A DNA stretch of 64,000 nucleotides from Nemertoderma westbladi (GCA_032718475.1 JAUCBJ010000045.1:38527-102526), one strand, 5' to 3'. Shown: positions 1-11,811, counted from the stretch's first letter. The notes: a model not told the origin generated them from the letters alone. Numbers and translations are program-made.

Positions 1-2534
1 TTTGCTGTGTCTTTCCCGCTGTCCTCTTCTTGAGAAGCTTGGCTTTCGCCGTCGTCAGTATAACACACTGGTATTATCCTTCTCCTAGAAACGGGTTTCT
101 CACTTACCTTATTTTCCGATGTTTTCTCTCTGGACTGCCTTATGAGTTGTAATTTTACTTCACTATCTAAGAAAGACATGAGATCAGCCATGGTAGGACT
201 TCGTCGTTGTTGTTCATTCATGTTCAACACTTTCTTGTCCCAGCGTGTACATACTCCACCCTTTGGTAAAGTAGAGACTACGGCTCCAATAACCATGGAA
301 CTCTGATATTCATGCGACTTACCTAACCAGTCCAGTTGTCTACAGATCTCTTGAATTTCATCGGAAAACTCTATAATCTCGCTACTAAGGAAGTGTCGGG
401 GGGCTACTAATTTTGCATACAAATACTTAGCTATGTTATCCTTGTTACCATACCTGATGTTTAGTGTATCCCAAACTTGTCTTAATCCATTTGGATGTCC
501 AATAAACTTTAACGCCATTAACTTGGGAGGTCCTTCCAAGCACTTGATGAGGAATCTAAGTTTCTCTCCGTTAGATAGTACAGAGTTCTGTATGCTATCT
601 TTGTAATATTCGTTGAAAGGTAACCATTTCATCTCATCTCCATTGAATTTGACGATCTCTCCCACTTTGACCGCTTGGCGGGCTTCTGTTCTAGCCATCT
701 GACGCGTAAAGCTTTCTTGGGCCATCGTGTTATTTAATATCGAATTATCGGTATATAAATTTCTCGGATCATTATCAGGTCTATAGGGAATATCATTAAT
801 AACAGGTCTATAATCACCCTTAATAGGGTTTGCTATAGGAGTTTCAACTTCACTAGCAGTATAGATGCGTGTAGGCTCCACACCTTGCGCATGTAATACT
901 TCAGACCTAACGGGTTGACACAATGTTACAGGGGGCATTGGTATGCCTTTTTGTATATTGACTAATTTGTCGCGTTCTAGCGCGATACTTTGCTGCACTT
1001 CTTGCAACTCTGCTCTACCTTCCCTCACTGTTCCCTTAAGTTGGTGGACAGTCTCCTGCATCTCTCCTAGCAGAAGATTCATCCCCCGCCGTCCCTCTTC
1101 CACCCACTCAACCGCCGAAGCGGGAGTCGCCAACATAGTAGCGGGCTGACGCGGGACGACGGGAGACAAATTATTGATTTCTCTCTCTGCTATCTGGACA
1201 GGGGTATTTGAATGGACTGTTCCACCGGGTACAGGCAGTGTAGTGCTATGTAAAGGGAATTTAGAGTTAAGCTCTGGAAGTGTAGGGGTCTCTAGCACAG
1301 AAGTGACTTTGGGAACTACAGGCCTAATTATTTCAGGTTCATCGACTATAGTAAGGAGTCTTTTGACCTGGATAAATTGTTCTATAGGTTCTGCACTACC
1401 TAAATCTGTGCTAGTTAGCTGTCTTTTAACAGCTGGGGGCAAATCAGGCAATTTACGACGGTAATATGTTTTTCTACGCCTACTTAGATGAGATCTATCT
1501 CCTCCGCCTTCAGGGTCGGTAGTATCGCCTTCCTCCGATGATGTGTACCCCTGGCGCTTGGGAGTAGATTTTCTCATCATCTGCATTTGATTAGCAGTAA
1601 ACTGTTTATTTATACTGTCTTGTGTCTCTTGCAGATTCTCCAACTCCAGTTGGGTAGTCTGCTCAGATGCTCTCCTTTCTGCTTCTCTCACTGCCTTTGC
1701 CACCTTTCTTTCTGCTTCTACTTCTGCCGCTGCTGTCTTTCTTTCTGCTGCTGCTTCTGCCGCCACTGCCTTTCTTTCGGCTTCTGCTTCTGCCGTAGCC
1801 GCCGCCATAGCCGCCGCCTTTTGTTCCTCTATCCTTCTTTTCTTTATTTGTTCTTCTTGGACTCTAACGAGGCGGAGTTTTTCATCACATTCAGCTTGGT
1901 TTGCAGCTAACATTTCAGCATCGAGTGCGTCCAACACAAGCTTGGTTCCTTCACTATTAGGGCGAAGTCCAGACAGTCGTCTCCTCAACTCTTCGTCTCC
2001 TATGAATCGCTGATAGTCTGACAGATAGATGTCAATGGCATCTCTAGTTCGCGGCTTCTCTGCTGCTGTTAATTCGCTTTCCACTTCGCTTTCCACTTCG
2101 CTTTCCACTTCGCTTTCCACTTGAGGAGAAGCAGCGTCGGTTGATTCTTCAAAGGTTGGTCGCTCATCATAAACCGTATCCGCCATCTTCGCTCCGCGTT
2201 CGGGTCTCCGCTCAGCAGTATCCGAACAACTGGAGCCATCGGGCCGCTGAGAACTAGGTTCTGGGCTAGGAGGTTGCTGCTGTTTGATAGCTGCTTCTTG
2301 ATCCCGCTTGACTTGGGCCCGAGTGCCGATGATAGACCTACGGTGTTCTACTAGTCTAGGGTCTGACACTACTACGGTAGGGATGGCCTTTCTTACAGCA
2401 GGAGGTGACTTAGACTTGGATCTAGGATGTTCTATACTGGGATCTGGGTCACTGATCTTTTTAAGACACTGTCTAACAGTCATTCTAACACTTTCCAAAA
2501 GACTATCCGACAGTGATTGGGTTGTGTCCGACAT
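1..2534 (-). CDS. BEL/Pao gag polyprotein, copy 1, partial at window edge
   Basis: The Gag of a BEL/Pao LTR retrotransposon forms the capsid-like particle and binds element RNA. The frame starts at the ATG at 2532-2534 (MSDTTQSLSD) and I find no stop before base 1, about 844 codons. The N-terminal third is charged, with an Ala/Glu-rich coiled coil (codons near 1660-1870). The part near 1-750 is the DUF1759 domain of Pao Gag (KFNGDEMKWLPF, EFSDEIQEICRQLDWLG). It is collinear with the Gag of copy 2 (15022-16930 joined to 8580-11586), and differences are mostly tolerated at protein level, which supports coding. Compared with copy 2 it lacks about 165 residues between VYDERP and FEESTDAA, and it has a short Glu-Val-Glu-Ser repeat (2089-2118). 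Protease and the rest would lie left of the window. Confidence 0.8.
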   Translation of the reverse strand, partial: MSDTTQSLSDSLLESVRMTVRQCLKKISDPDPSIEHPRSKSKSPPAVRKAIPTVVVSDPRLVEHRRSIIGTRAQVKRDQEAAIKQQQPPSPEPSSQRPDGSSCSDTAERRPERGAKMADTVYDERPTFEESTDAASPQVESEVESEVESEVESELTAAEKPRTRDAIDIYLSDYQRFIGDEELRRRLSGLRPNSEGTKLVLDALDAEMLAANQAECDEKLRLVRVQEEQIKKRRIEEQKAAAMAAATAEAEAERKAVAAEAAAERKTAAAEVEAERKVAKAVREAERRASEQTTQLELENLQETQDSINKQFTANQMQMMRKSTPKRQGYTSSEEGDTTDPEGGGDRSHLSRRRKTYYRRKLPDLPPAVKRQLTSTDLGSAEPIEQFIQVKRLLTIVDEPEIIRPVVPKVTSVLETPTLPELNSKFPLHSTTLPVPGGTVHSNTPVQIAEREINNLSPVVPRQPATMLATPASAVEWVEEGRRGMNLLLGEMQETVHQLKGTVREGRAELQEVQQSIALERDKLVNIQKGIPMPPVTLCQPVRSEVLHAQGVEPTRIYTASEVETPIANPIKGDYRPVINDIPYRPDNDPRNLYTDNSILNNTMAQESFTRQMARTEARQAVKVGEIVKFNGDEMKWLPFNEYYKDSIQNSVLSNGEKLRFLIKCLEGPPKLMALKFIGHPNGLRQVWDTLNIRYGNKDNIAKYLYAKLVAPRHFLSSEIIEFSDEIQEICRQLDWLGKSHEYQSSMVIGAVVSTLPKGGVCTRWDKKVLNMNEQQRRSPTMADLMSFLDSEVKLQLIRQSREKTSENKVSEKPVSRRRIIPVCYTDDGESQASQEEDSGKDTA

Positions 2535-5500
2535 ATTTGTTTACACAGTCGAATGCCTACAGCTATAAATACAGTTAAAGCAAGTCTAGTAATTCAGTAT
2601 CACTGCTAGCCTAATAATTAATTACCGATACTGCTACTTAATATAGCGGGATATATATATATTATATCAGAATACCGGTATGCTTATAGTATATATAAGT
2701 ATTATTACAGACTAGATTTGCCACAGAGTACCGGTGTATAAATTTAGCACAAATATATATATAAATATATAAATATATAATAGGCCTATCGTGGATACCG
2801 GTATACAGCTTACACTTATAATATATATAAAGTATAACTATGAACTAAAATTAATTACAGAATACCGGTATGATTTCAGCTCAAATTTATAGAAATAAAT
2901 ATAATAAGCCTATGGTAAATACCGGTATGTCAATTATTTTAGAATAATTGAATTTCTGAATATTTAGGGTTACTTGGTTACTTTAACTTACTTTGTTACC
3001 GTTATTTAAGCAGTAGTCCAACTGATTTTGAGACCTAGTTGTTGTATGGCAGGCCTACTACTTATAAATCGTTTGAGTTGATTTATAATAGATATATACC
3101 CGTTTAAATGGGTTTTTTGTCAATATGTGAAATAAATGTTATTATTTCTGGGGGAATCACTACACAGAAGCTGTGCGCTGTCAGTGAAGTGTTACTTATT
3201 GAGACACTAAAACAGATTATTCTAATTTACCTAAGTTACTTATCTACGAATTACTTACGATATGGGTGAGATTAATTCTCTAATTAAACACAACAAAATA
3301 TTACGTACGAATTTTTAGGGTAATTTTACAGGAAGTCTACAAACCAGTCCAACAAAGGGTTAGATTTCTGGTTATTACCAAGGACAGGGTACTAAGGGAT
3401 TTAAATAATAAGTAGTAGTAAATATATTGTACTGTCCAGATAGGAAAATACCACCGCCTGACGACCTATAACCGTATCGCTATAGGTACTACGTTATGTA
3501 TCACGGATTGTTCCTACCCAGAAGCTAATAGAGCTAACGAATGTGCCTATCAACCACTTTACAACACAAATATACTGCCTACACTAATTACTTAGGAAAG
3601 CACTGTACACTAAACCCTAAATTAGGTACAAGTACCGGTATAACAAATAATCAGTAGTTAAATATACTTGAACAGTTAAAAGAACCACGGCATCTGCTGG
3701 AGTGACCGAAGCACAAAGTCGTCAGTCTTTACCTACGCCAAGCAGCCCTGATGTAGTACCGGGGTTAGTTTAACTATAACGGTATGTGTAACAAGCACAA
3801 TTACTGTAGGAATAAACTTGGGGACATGAATGTTGCGAATAATCGCATAAACTCTGAATAATAAATATTACGCTACCCGTACAGAATACTCAAACAAAAT
3901 ACAAACCAAACGCTGGCAAACTACTATCAAGCCTAAACAAACTACAGTATGTGCAGATTCTGAAACTGTTAGTTAGTATGCGTGCTAACACGGTAGTACG
4001 ACTTACTCTTTAAGAGGGGATTGTCCTTACAGCATATGGCTGCCCCAACTTACTAACGGCACTTGATCAGACCAACTCTACACACGCAGCAATCCCTTCA
4101 GACCTAAAAATAGCTAGACAACAATCCAGCCTACAAATATTTGAGTAATAACTATTACGGTACCTGAACAGACCACACGACAAACAAACACAGGCTAAAA
4201 CACTGACAGACTACGATCAAGCCTAAATAAACTACAGTATATGCAGACTCTGAAACTGTTAGTTAGTATGCGTTCTAACACGGTAGTACGACTTATTCTT
4301 TAAGAGGGGATTGACCTTCAGCATATGGCTGCCCCAACTTACTAACGGCACTTTATCAGACAAACTCTACACACGCCGTAATCTCTCCAAACTCAACAAC
4401 AGTCAGACAGCAGCCCAGCCTACAATTATCTGAACAATCTGAGCAGGGTCACACGCCTTCTGCTCAATATTAGCCTACTAGTAAATAAAACTGACAGAAA
4501 TAGACCTAAGTAAAATCCCAATAAAAACCAGGCGTCCCCGATTTAATATCGAGACCTACCGGTATACAATAATCAAAATCGAATAATACTAAATGTACTT
4601 GTACAGCAGTACCGGTACCGGTGATGACAGTTAGGCCTACTGACCTACAGAAGCACCGGTTCAGTTTTACCAGTCACTACGGTATTTTGCAACCTTATTG
4701 CCTACTGCAATAAGATTATAAACTGTTACTGTTCACCAGAACAGTATTAAACTGTATTTAATGCCTACACTTGCAACCTTATTGCCTACTGCAATAAGAT
4801 TATAAACTGTTACTGTTCGCGCTTTCGAAGACCTTTAGCAGTTTAACCTGCCAAAATTTATATGTCTTTTCGTTAATTAAAACCACTTTAGCATACGACA
4901 ATAATTTATGCTAATACGCAAAACATTAGCCGAAGTCAGCCCATGCGCGATCATTCACCCGATGGATCTACACCCGGGAGACTGAATTCGGATGCTTGAA
5001 TTGTATTATTACAGTGTAAGGTTGCAGTGTATACCTAATGTATTATTCGATAGATCGTTAATAATTAATCTCTGACAGATATTATTGGCTTTCGGGAAAT
5101 ATTAACAGTTCCTTTAGGACGTGGCGCTTTATCTATTTAAACAGAACTAAGACTTATACTAAACGCAACGATACTGCTTATGATTAAAGTATAAAACGTA
5201 TTCTTTAGGAAATACTTTGTTACCAATCACAATCATACACACTCTTCTGCCGACAGTCAGTATATTTGATCACACATAAAGAGAGCAGTAATTGACTCAC
5301 GTAGGGTCTGCTAAATAACATTGGATTCAATACACACCACATTAATATAAATCGCAATTGTTATTTATAGCCGGTCTCTCTAACCTGTAGTGTTATCAAG
5401 AAAATTGGGAATTGGGTGATTTATCCGTATTATCCAAATAGCGATATTTCCATCAACAAATATTTACAATTAATAACTGACGGTAAAATAACAGTACAAA

Positions 5501-6050
5501 CAATATGATTAATGAATTAGTGAGTGATTTAAGTCAGGATTGATGAGGTAACAGTTTATACTTTCGATAATTCAAGCAGTTTACGGTACAGCAGTATTGG
5601 TTACAAAATGCCGGTGTTTCTGGCTTAGACAGCAATAACAACAAAAGTAACAACTCTCTCTCTCAGTAAGACAGAACACTCTCCTTATGATCGGCAGGAA
5701 AGCTACACGTCGACAGGAAAAACCGCCCTGATTGGCCCAAGCCAAACAAAGAACCACGCGGCCAATGGCTGTTTCCATGTCAACAACCAGCTGCTAGATG
5801 TCGTAATATGAATCATCACGGCTAAGCTGTGAAAGGTGGTTTGTGCATTACAAGTTTTTGTCTTACCATGTCCGCTAAAACACGTATATAGCAGAATGAT
5901 TTTTATGTCCGTTAAAACACCTGTAAAGGTACCTTGCGGGCGAGGGGAATATATATACAGTTAGAAAACCTTTTTTAGAGTATTCCAGCGCCGGGGGGGG
6001 AACTGGCCAGCAAAGGCAAACGTATCAGTTATCCCACAAAAGCTTTTACA
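2535..6050 (-). mobile_element. Leader/LTR region of BEL/Pao copy 1
   Basis: This is non-coding, AT-rich sequence upstream of the copy 1 gag, homologous along its length to 16931-19700 plus 31481-32045 of copy 2. Both copies stop matching just after the plus-strand string aaaagcttttaca, so in element sense the LTR begins TGTAAAAGC at 6050. It has many ACCGGTAT motifs (2680-2940) and an internal direct duplication of about 240 bp (roughly 3930-4170 and 4190-4440). I cannot see where the LTR ends and the untranslated leader starts, because the matching 3' LTR is outside the window. Confidence 0.65.
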
Positions 6051-6640
6051 GTCTCACTAGGGAATGAGGAGTTCTGATCGAGTATTCCGAAACTCTGATC
6101 ATAGGTTTATTTAAGGATCGTCTGAGTCGAACGAGCGTAGGGGATACATCAAACAAGTTTCGCTCGAAACTCCCATAAGTATAGCGAGTAAAACCGTGTT
6201 TAAAGCAACGTCTCCGCGGATGTTTATGTCTTTCCGTTTGTTGGTTGGGTCTTGGGCATTCATCGCAATAATACCCAAAAACGTACGTCTTGTAGGGGAA
6301 ACGCGAGTGATCTTTCTCCAGCTTACAATATTCCTCCATCCGTTCGAAGCTATTCGGTACAACAGGTAGCGGTCGATCGGCGGTAAGATACATCATAGTG
6401 GAATAGAGCCGTTTGAGTCCTACCATGTGGTCATGATGTATACCTTGAGGATATCGAGTTTCTAGATTCTGTTGACTGGTAATATCGAGATAGGTTTCTC
6501 TCAAGAATTCCAGGTATTTGCTGAAGTCGCTGCGTTTATCCGGCTCTTCAACATCTGCACTTTCGAGTCGGTTTCGAATAGAATTTTCGTGTTCGAGTCT
6601 CAGTTTATCGTTCCGCTTCCGCTGGGTATGATATTTAAAT
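6046..6640 (-). pseudogene. Unrecognised coding sequence truncated by retroelement insertion
   Basis: A minus-strand frame is open from about 6640 down to the edge of the copy 1 LTR. Its stop (TAA) is made by the first LTR bases (c|TGTAA), so the frame was open up to the insertion point at 6050. It has a Cys/His cluster (YYCDECPRPNQQTERHKH, then RRRCFKHGF) that could bind metal. It continues, after one frame change near 6650, from the reading frame at 6647-6800. I do not recognise the family. Its missing C-terminus would lie on the far side of copy 1, outside the window. Confidence 0.4.
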
Positions 6641-6940
6641 AAACCATTTCCCTTTGGTGTCTATATCATTCGTATCGTGTAGGTTGATAGGATGACCAGT
6701 AGTTAAGAAGTCCACATACGTACCATTACGATGCGTATAGCGAGCGGTGAATTTTCTATAGTCCAACTCACGCGCAAGTTGCTCCCGGGACATTGGCGGT
6801 TAGATATAACGACCATCGTCCTCCGTAGTAGTTGGACCAGCGTCGCCGCGTATCAAGATATCGACAAACGCTTGTAAAGGTAGAGTATATCGCTCCCTGA
6901 TACCAAGATCATCTTCTATCAACTCAATCATATCTGCTAT
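6641..6940 (-). pseudogene. Upstream part of the unrecognised coding sequence
   Basis: Minus-strand reading gives MIELIEDDLGIRERYTLPLQ onward to a TAA near 6798, then a second stretch starting MSREQLARELDYRKF that ends at a TAA just before 6645. That second stretch joins naturally, after one frame change in a short A/G run near 6650, to the frame at 6046-6640. It may be one decayed gene or two small adjacent genes plus a frameshift. No domain was recognised. Confidence 0.3.
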
Positions 6941-6960
6941 ATAAGTTTATCCATATTATA

Positions 6961-8579
6961 ATGAGTTTATATTTAGGCGAGCGGGCGTCGCTGCCTACCC
7001 CTCTCTGCCCCCGGACAGTGCGAGATCCTCAGCGCTGGTGTACTTTCGCCGATGTGCCTATCGCCAACGTCGTAGCTGCACAACGACTACAACAACCAGC
7101 ACGAGCCACTCCACCGTCCATCCCAAAGGCTTAGATATACTTCAGGTTCTTACTGGAGAGTTAGGGTTACTTTCACAATTGCGACTCGCTACTGTAAACA
7201 CACCTTAGTAGTAACATTCACCTACAAACGCACAAATTCCACGTAACAGTCACAAATGGTACACATTCTATCACACATTCGGGTCATTTGTCCGTTAGTC
7301 AAGTGCCTTCCAGAATGTCACGTTGTTATTATGTATCCTTGGATACTAGCGGTGTGCTATTTATTCCGTATGTTATTCAATACGCAAGCCCTTTATTGTT
7401 CTTTTAACTCACTTCTAATTCTAGCGTGGTTGTTGCCATGGTGACATTATGGAAAGCTAGCGGTAGAATTAGGGTAATTCTCATGCATACAGATCTGGGA
7501 TGCTATTTAATAGTAATTCTTTAATGGTCAATATCCCCTTTATACATGATTCTATGAATTTTATCGGCTATTGACTATACATTGGAGATTCTCGCACACA
7601 AATACACTTAATAGAGTGAATCTCCGCTCCCATGATCTATTAATTAATGGAATTTTGGGAATGTTATAAATTGTATAAAATTGCAATTTATTAAATTCAT
7701 TAAAATATATGAATTTAAATTTATTCCCGTAAATTTTATTATTTAATGTTAAATTGACACAATTTGATTCCAGAGCAGGTCTGGGGACATAGGATCCTTA
7801 ATTCTAGGAATTTTGTCCTTTTAAGAGTATCGGTAAGTGCTACGATATCTTAATCGACTAGAATTTTAAAGGATCTGATATTTGACAGATTTTTGTAAAT
7901 ATTAATAATTAATATTTAGGATGGGCACCAGTTTATTCCAGAACTTGTCTGGGGACGTTAACCACTGATTCTAGAATTTTGTCTTTCAAGTATATCGGTG
8001 GGTGCCGCGATATCTTAATCGACTAGAATTACAGATGGTCAAAGGGTTTAACAGATTTATTTTGCGTTATACGCTACTGTTAAAGGGACATCACGCTACT
8101 ATATGTATTATTTAATATACGGTATGAGAGCAATATCGCACGAAGCAATGTCAGTGTGAAGAGGCAAGTCGTTTCCAAGGTCTACCCAGAGCTTGGTTTA
8201 GCCGAGACACGAGGATCTGAACTTTGCATTCCTAATACTCTGCCTACCAATAATACTTGAATATAGTAGTGGCTTTATTGTACTTTAATAAGTACGGATA
8301 TTTCATCTTACTGTAGTCACGTATTTATAATATGATACGGGCAGTAAGGAAAGAGAAAAATAATTATTTCTCGCCGTCGCACTAAATATATAATATACGT
8401 AATTAAGTAATAAACGCGAATATATATTGCACTAATCTACTAAATAATCACTAAAATAACCATACTACTAAATAAAATTAAATAAAACGATTAAAATAAA
8501 ATTACATAATAATACATACATAAATATAAAAATAAAACAAATACAAAATAATAGAGTCACACACCCACTCCATATGTTG
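6961..8579. other. Intergenic, no gene seen
   Basis: The stretch is AT-rich with no convincing coding sequence; a 62-codon plus frame at 7256 has no recognisable features. It holds one imperfect tandem duplication of about 110 bp (near 7765-7866 and 7933-8033), both copies containing tctggggac and atatcttaatcgactagaat. Confidence 0.6.
7765..8033. repeat. Diverged two-copy direct repeat, about 110 bp units
   Basis: Two units share the ordered words ttattccaga, gtctggggac, ttctag, aattttgtc, tatcggt and gatatcttaatcgactagaat, separated by about 65 bp of AT-rich sequence. No coding potential was seen. Confidence 0.6.
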
Positions 8580-11500
8580 TTACGTTATGGAGTCCCTAGA
8601 TGTTTGAAGGATTAGGGAGGTGGTCGTGGGAAGAGAATCTTGCCTTCCACAGTTTCCGGAGAGTCCTCCATTCCCTTCCGGTAAACACAAACGACCGACT
8701 GGGTGATTGAGTCGCTGCATCCCGAATACAATTCCAGGTTTCCTCTTCGTCCTGGAATAGTGACGATAGAAACATCGCTCTAGGTACACGACGGCCTTAC
8801 AAAGCCGATTCCAGGAGCTATAGTGGTCCGTCGCTCCCTGCAGGAGAGGTGAGAGTCCCTGCGAGACGTCTGATGTTCCAGAGCTCCAATCGCTCTCTCT
8901 GATCTTCATGAAGGATCCACTCGCGGTGGGGAGGTCCAGATCCACGGCGTCGTCCCTGGCAATATGTAATACCGACAGATCTATCCCGGGTTCAAATAAC
9001 TCCGATCCACCCGTCCGGGTTTTAGGTTTGACTTTCTCCGCTCCCTTGGCTGGTCTAATCTCAGTCGGAGTAAGATGGGGAGGCCATTCATCCTCCTTAC
9101 TCAGGAAGTCGGGTTCACCTAACCGGTCTGTAGTATCTGTCAGTTCTTGAGGAGTTGCTCCTCTGGAAGCGATGTCAGTTGGATTAAACTTCTTGGGGCA
9201 ATATCTCCATTGATCTACATTGGAGCTAATATCGTCATTATCTGAGGAGTATGGTGTTCCCTCAGTTGGGTCGTCTCCCTCACTAGTATCATCTTCCCAT
9301 TCACTCACCTGGCAGACGCGATCTTGAAGCAGTCTTTCTCTGAGCGTTCTTCGGGAAGGTCCAGTAAGGTACCAACCTACTCTAGTTCTTACCGCATAGG
9401 TCTGAAGTGGTTGCGGTTGAGCAGGTCGTTTCTCCAATGTCTCCAGCGCCTCATGCGCGTTTTGACCGATTAATATTTGTACTCCAGGATAATCGGTGTC
9501 GAATCTAGGAATGTTAAGTTGTTGGGCATGATCATCTTCGTCCCAATTATAAGGTTCCACTTGGGTGGTAGCGAAGTTCTTTATTGCCACCATTTTGACT
9601 GACCTTATACTGTATTCTCCTAGTTTATCCTGTGGAGTGGACAACTCACCTATATAATAGTCGGCAGCCACAGCAGATTTCCAAACCTGCATGATCCCTG
9701 ACATGTTTAGCTTGGTTCGGAACTTGGGTTGTCCAGCAAAGATGTCTTCGGCTAGTTCTTTATCGATGAATGTTCCTGTGCTGCCGGAGTCCAGGAGGGC
9801 GTTCACTATATAGCTCTTCTGAGGTCCGTGGACCCGTAACTGGACTACAGGAAATTCTCGGATTCCTACATTTGAAGTTGGCGCTTTCCAAGATTGTTGT
9901 TGATCTGAAGTAGTTAGGGTGAGGTCGCTGTCTGTATCTTTTTCATGAGTGAGTGCTCGATACACTGCGGTATTTATCATGTAACAGGATTCGTTTTCGT
10001 CGGAGAACTCGTCCGTATAGAATCCTTCCATCTCAGATTGATCAGTGTCGTTCACATCACTGAATTGGACATGTAGTTCGGAATCACTCACCTGACTCGG
10101 ACTATTTCGCTCGAATTCAGTGTGCAACAAGATATGATGTTTCGCACCGCACTTTGCACACCTTGCGTCGGAGTAACAGGTTCGCCGTTGGTGTCCTCGT
10201 CTGAGGCAATTATAACACAACCGCTTATCCCACATGACTTCACGTCTGTCCTTTAGAGATTTCCTCAGGAATTCATCACACGCACTTAAACGGTGGGGCC
10301 CATCGCACAGCACACATTTGGGCTTGATGTTACTTACTTTAACATGTGCTGTGTGGTGCACGTTCGTTCTTTCCTCGGGCTTTCTCACCTGAATTCTCTT
10401 GGGAGACGTAGGAGGAGTTTTTCTTACCTGTTCTCTCCTGTCATTGGTTCGAGACTTGAATTTACTTACCTGGTCTTTAGGCGTTTTGTTGTCATAGTAA
10501 GATCTTTCAGTGTCTTTCCCGCTATCCTCTCCTTGAGAAGTCTGGCTTTTGCTGTCGTCTGTATAACACACTGGTATTACCCTTCTCCTAGAAACGGGTT
10601 TCTCACTTACCTTGTTTTCCAGTGTCTTCTCTCTGGACTGCCTTAGGAGCTGTAATTTCACTTCTCCATCTAGGAATGACATGAGATCAGCCATGGTAGG
10701 GTCTCGTCGTTGTTGTTCCATCATATATAACACTTTCTTATCCCAGCGTGTACCTACTCCACCCTTCGGTAAAGTAGAAGCCACTGCTCTAATAACCATA
10801 GCACTCTGATACTCATGAGACTTACCTAGCCAATCTAATTGTCTGCAGATCTCCTGAATCTCATCGGAAAACTCTATAATTCCGCTGCTAATAAACTTTC
10901 GGGGCGCTACCAACTTTGCATACAAATACCCAGCTATGTTATTCCTATTACCATACCTGATGTTTAGTGTATCCCAAACTTGTCTTAATCCGTCTGGATG
11001 TCCAATAAACTTTAACGCCATTAACTTGGGAGATCCTTCCAAGCACTCTATGAGGAATCTAAGTTTCTCTCCATTAGATAGCACAGAGTTCTGTATGTTA
11101 TCTTTGTAATATTCATTAAAAGGTAACCATTTCATCTCATCTCCATTGAACTTGACGATCTCTCCCACCTTTACCGCTTGCCGGGCTTCGGTTCTAGCCA
11201 TTTGACGCGTAAAACTTTCTTGGGCCATCGTGTTATTTAATATCGAGTTATCGGTATATAAATTTCTCGGATTATGATCCGGTCTATAGGGAATATCATT
11301 ATCAACAGGTCTATAATTACCCTTAATAGGGTTCACTATAGGAGTTTCTACTTCGCTAGCAGTATATATGCGTGTAGGCTTCACACCTTGCGCATGAGAT
11401 ACTTCAGACCTAACAGGTTGACACATTGTTACCGAGGGTGGTGGTATACCCCTTTGAGTATTTACTAATTTATCGCGTTCTAGCGCGATACTTTGCTGCA

Positions 11501-11636
11501 CTTCTTGCAACTCTAGCCTACTTTCCCTTACTGTGCCCTTGAATTGCTGGACAGTCTCCTGCATCTGCCCGAGCAGGAGATCCATGTGGCAGTTCAAGTA
11601 TATAAAACACTGGTTCGGTAATTTTCTACAATCCAA
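8580..11636 (-). CDS. BEL/Pao gag-protease of copy 2, reverse transcriptase deleted
   Basis: A 1018-residue frame of a BEL/Pao retroelement. Residues 155-340 are the DUF1759 Gag domain. Residues 441-505 are Pao zinc knuckles (CVLCDGPHRLSAC, CYNCLRRGHQRRTC, CAKCGAKHH). Residues 590-760 are the Pao aspartyl protease (DUF1758) with active-site motif LLDSGST at 615-621 and closing GWYLTGP. Normally reverse transcriptase and RNase H follow. Here the frame passes within about 50 residues into the RNase H tail (WRYCPKKFNPTDIASRG, 810-826) and the pre-integrase linker (SSWNRLCKAVVYL), then ends at 8580. This is an in-frame deletion of about 600-700 codons. The first codons (11587-11636) belong to the foreign insertion; the true Gag upstream part is at 15022-16930. 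The element cannot transpose by itself. Confidence 0.85.
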   Translation of the reverse strand: MDCRKLPNQCFIYLNCHMDLLLGQMQETVQQFKGTVRESRLELQEVQQSIALERDKLVNTQRGIPPPSVTMCQPVRSEVSHAQGVKPTRIYTASEVETPIVNPIKGNYRPVDNDIPYRPDHNPRNLYTDNSILNNTMAQESFTRQMARTEARQAVKVGEIVKFNGDEMKWLPFNEYYKDNIQNSVLSNGEKLRFLIECLEGSPKLMALKFIGHPDGLRQVWDTLNIRYGNRNNIAGYLYAKLVAPRKFISSGIIEFSDEIQEICRQLDWLGKSHEYQSAMVIRAVASTLPKGGVGTRWDKKVLYMMEQQRRDPTMADLMSFLDGEVKLQLLRQSREKTLENKVSEKPVSRRRVIPVCYTDDSKSQTSQGEDSGKDTERSYYDNKTPKDQVSKFKSRTNDRREQVRKTPPTSPKRIQVRKPEERTNVHHTAHVKVSNIKPKCVLCDGPHRLSACDEFLRKSLKDRREVMWDKRLCYNCLRRGHQRRTCYSDARCAKCGAKHHILLHTEFERNSPSQVSDSELHVQFSDVNDTDQSEMEGFYTDEFSDENESCYMINTAVYRALTHEKDTDSDLTLTTSDQQQSWKAPTSNVGIREFPVVQLRVHGPQKSYIVNALLDSGSTGTFIDKELAEDIFAGQPKFRTKLNMSGIMQVWKSAVAADYYIGELSTPQDKLGEYSIRSVKMVAIKNFATTQVEPYNWDEDDHAQQLNIPRFDTDYPGVQILIGQNAHEALETLEKRPAQPQPLQTYAVRTRVGWYLTGPSRRTLRERLLQDRVCQVSEWEDDTSEGDDPTEGTPYSSDNDDISSNVDQWRYCPKKFNPTDIASRGATPQELTDTTDRLGEPDFLSKEDEWPPHLTPTEIRPAKGAEKVKPKTRTGGSELFEPGIDLSVLHIARDDAVDLDLPTASGSFMKIRESDWSSGTSDVSQGLSPLLQGATDHYSSWNRLCKAVVYLERCFYRHYSRTKRKPGIVFGMQRLNHPVGRLCLPEGNGGLSGNCGRQDSLPTTTSLILQTSRDSIT

Positions 11637-11811
11637 AAATGTCTATAATCAAAAACTAAGTAACATATATCAATAATTCTTATACACTCCTAATACTAAT
11701 ACTCATCCTAATACCAATATACTTCACCAATATTAAGGCACTAACTCAAAAATGTATATAACCAGCTGTTTGCCTTAACCAACCAATATACATTACATAT
11801 TACACAATGTA

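Noticed and set aside
943-2568. Plus-strand frames of 68-107 codons
   Set aside because: They are antisense shadows of the long minus-strand gag frame of copy 1, which is conserved in copy 2.
7256-7444. 62-residue plus-strand frame
   Set aside because: Hydrophobic low-complexity translation of AT-rich DNA without signal features or homologous copy.
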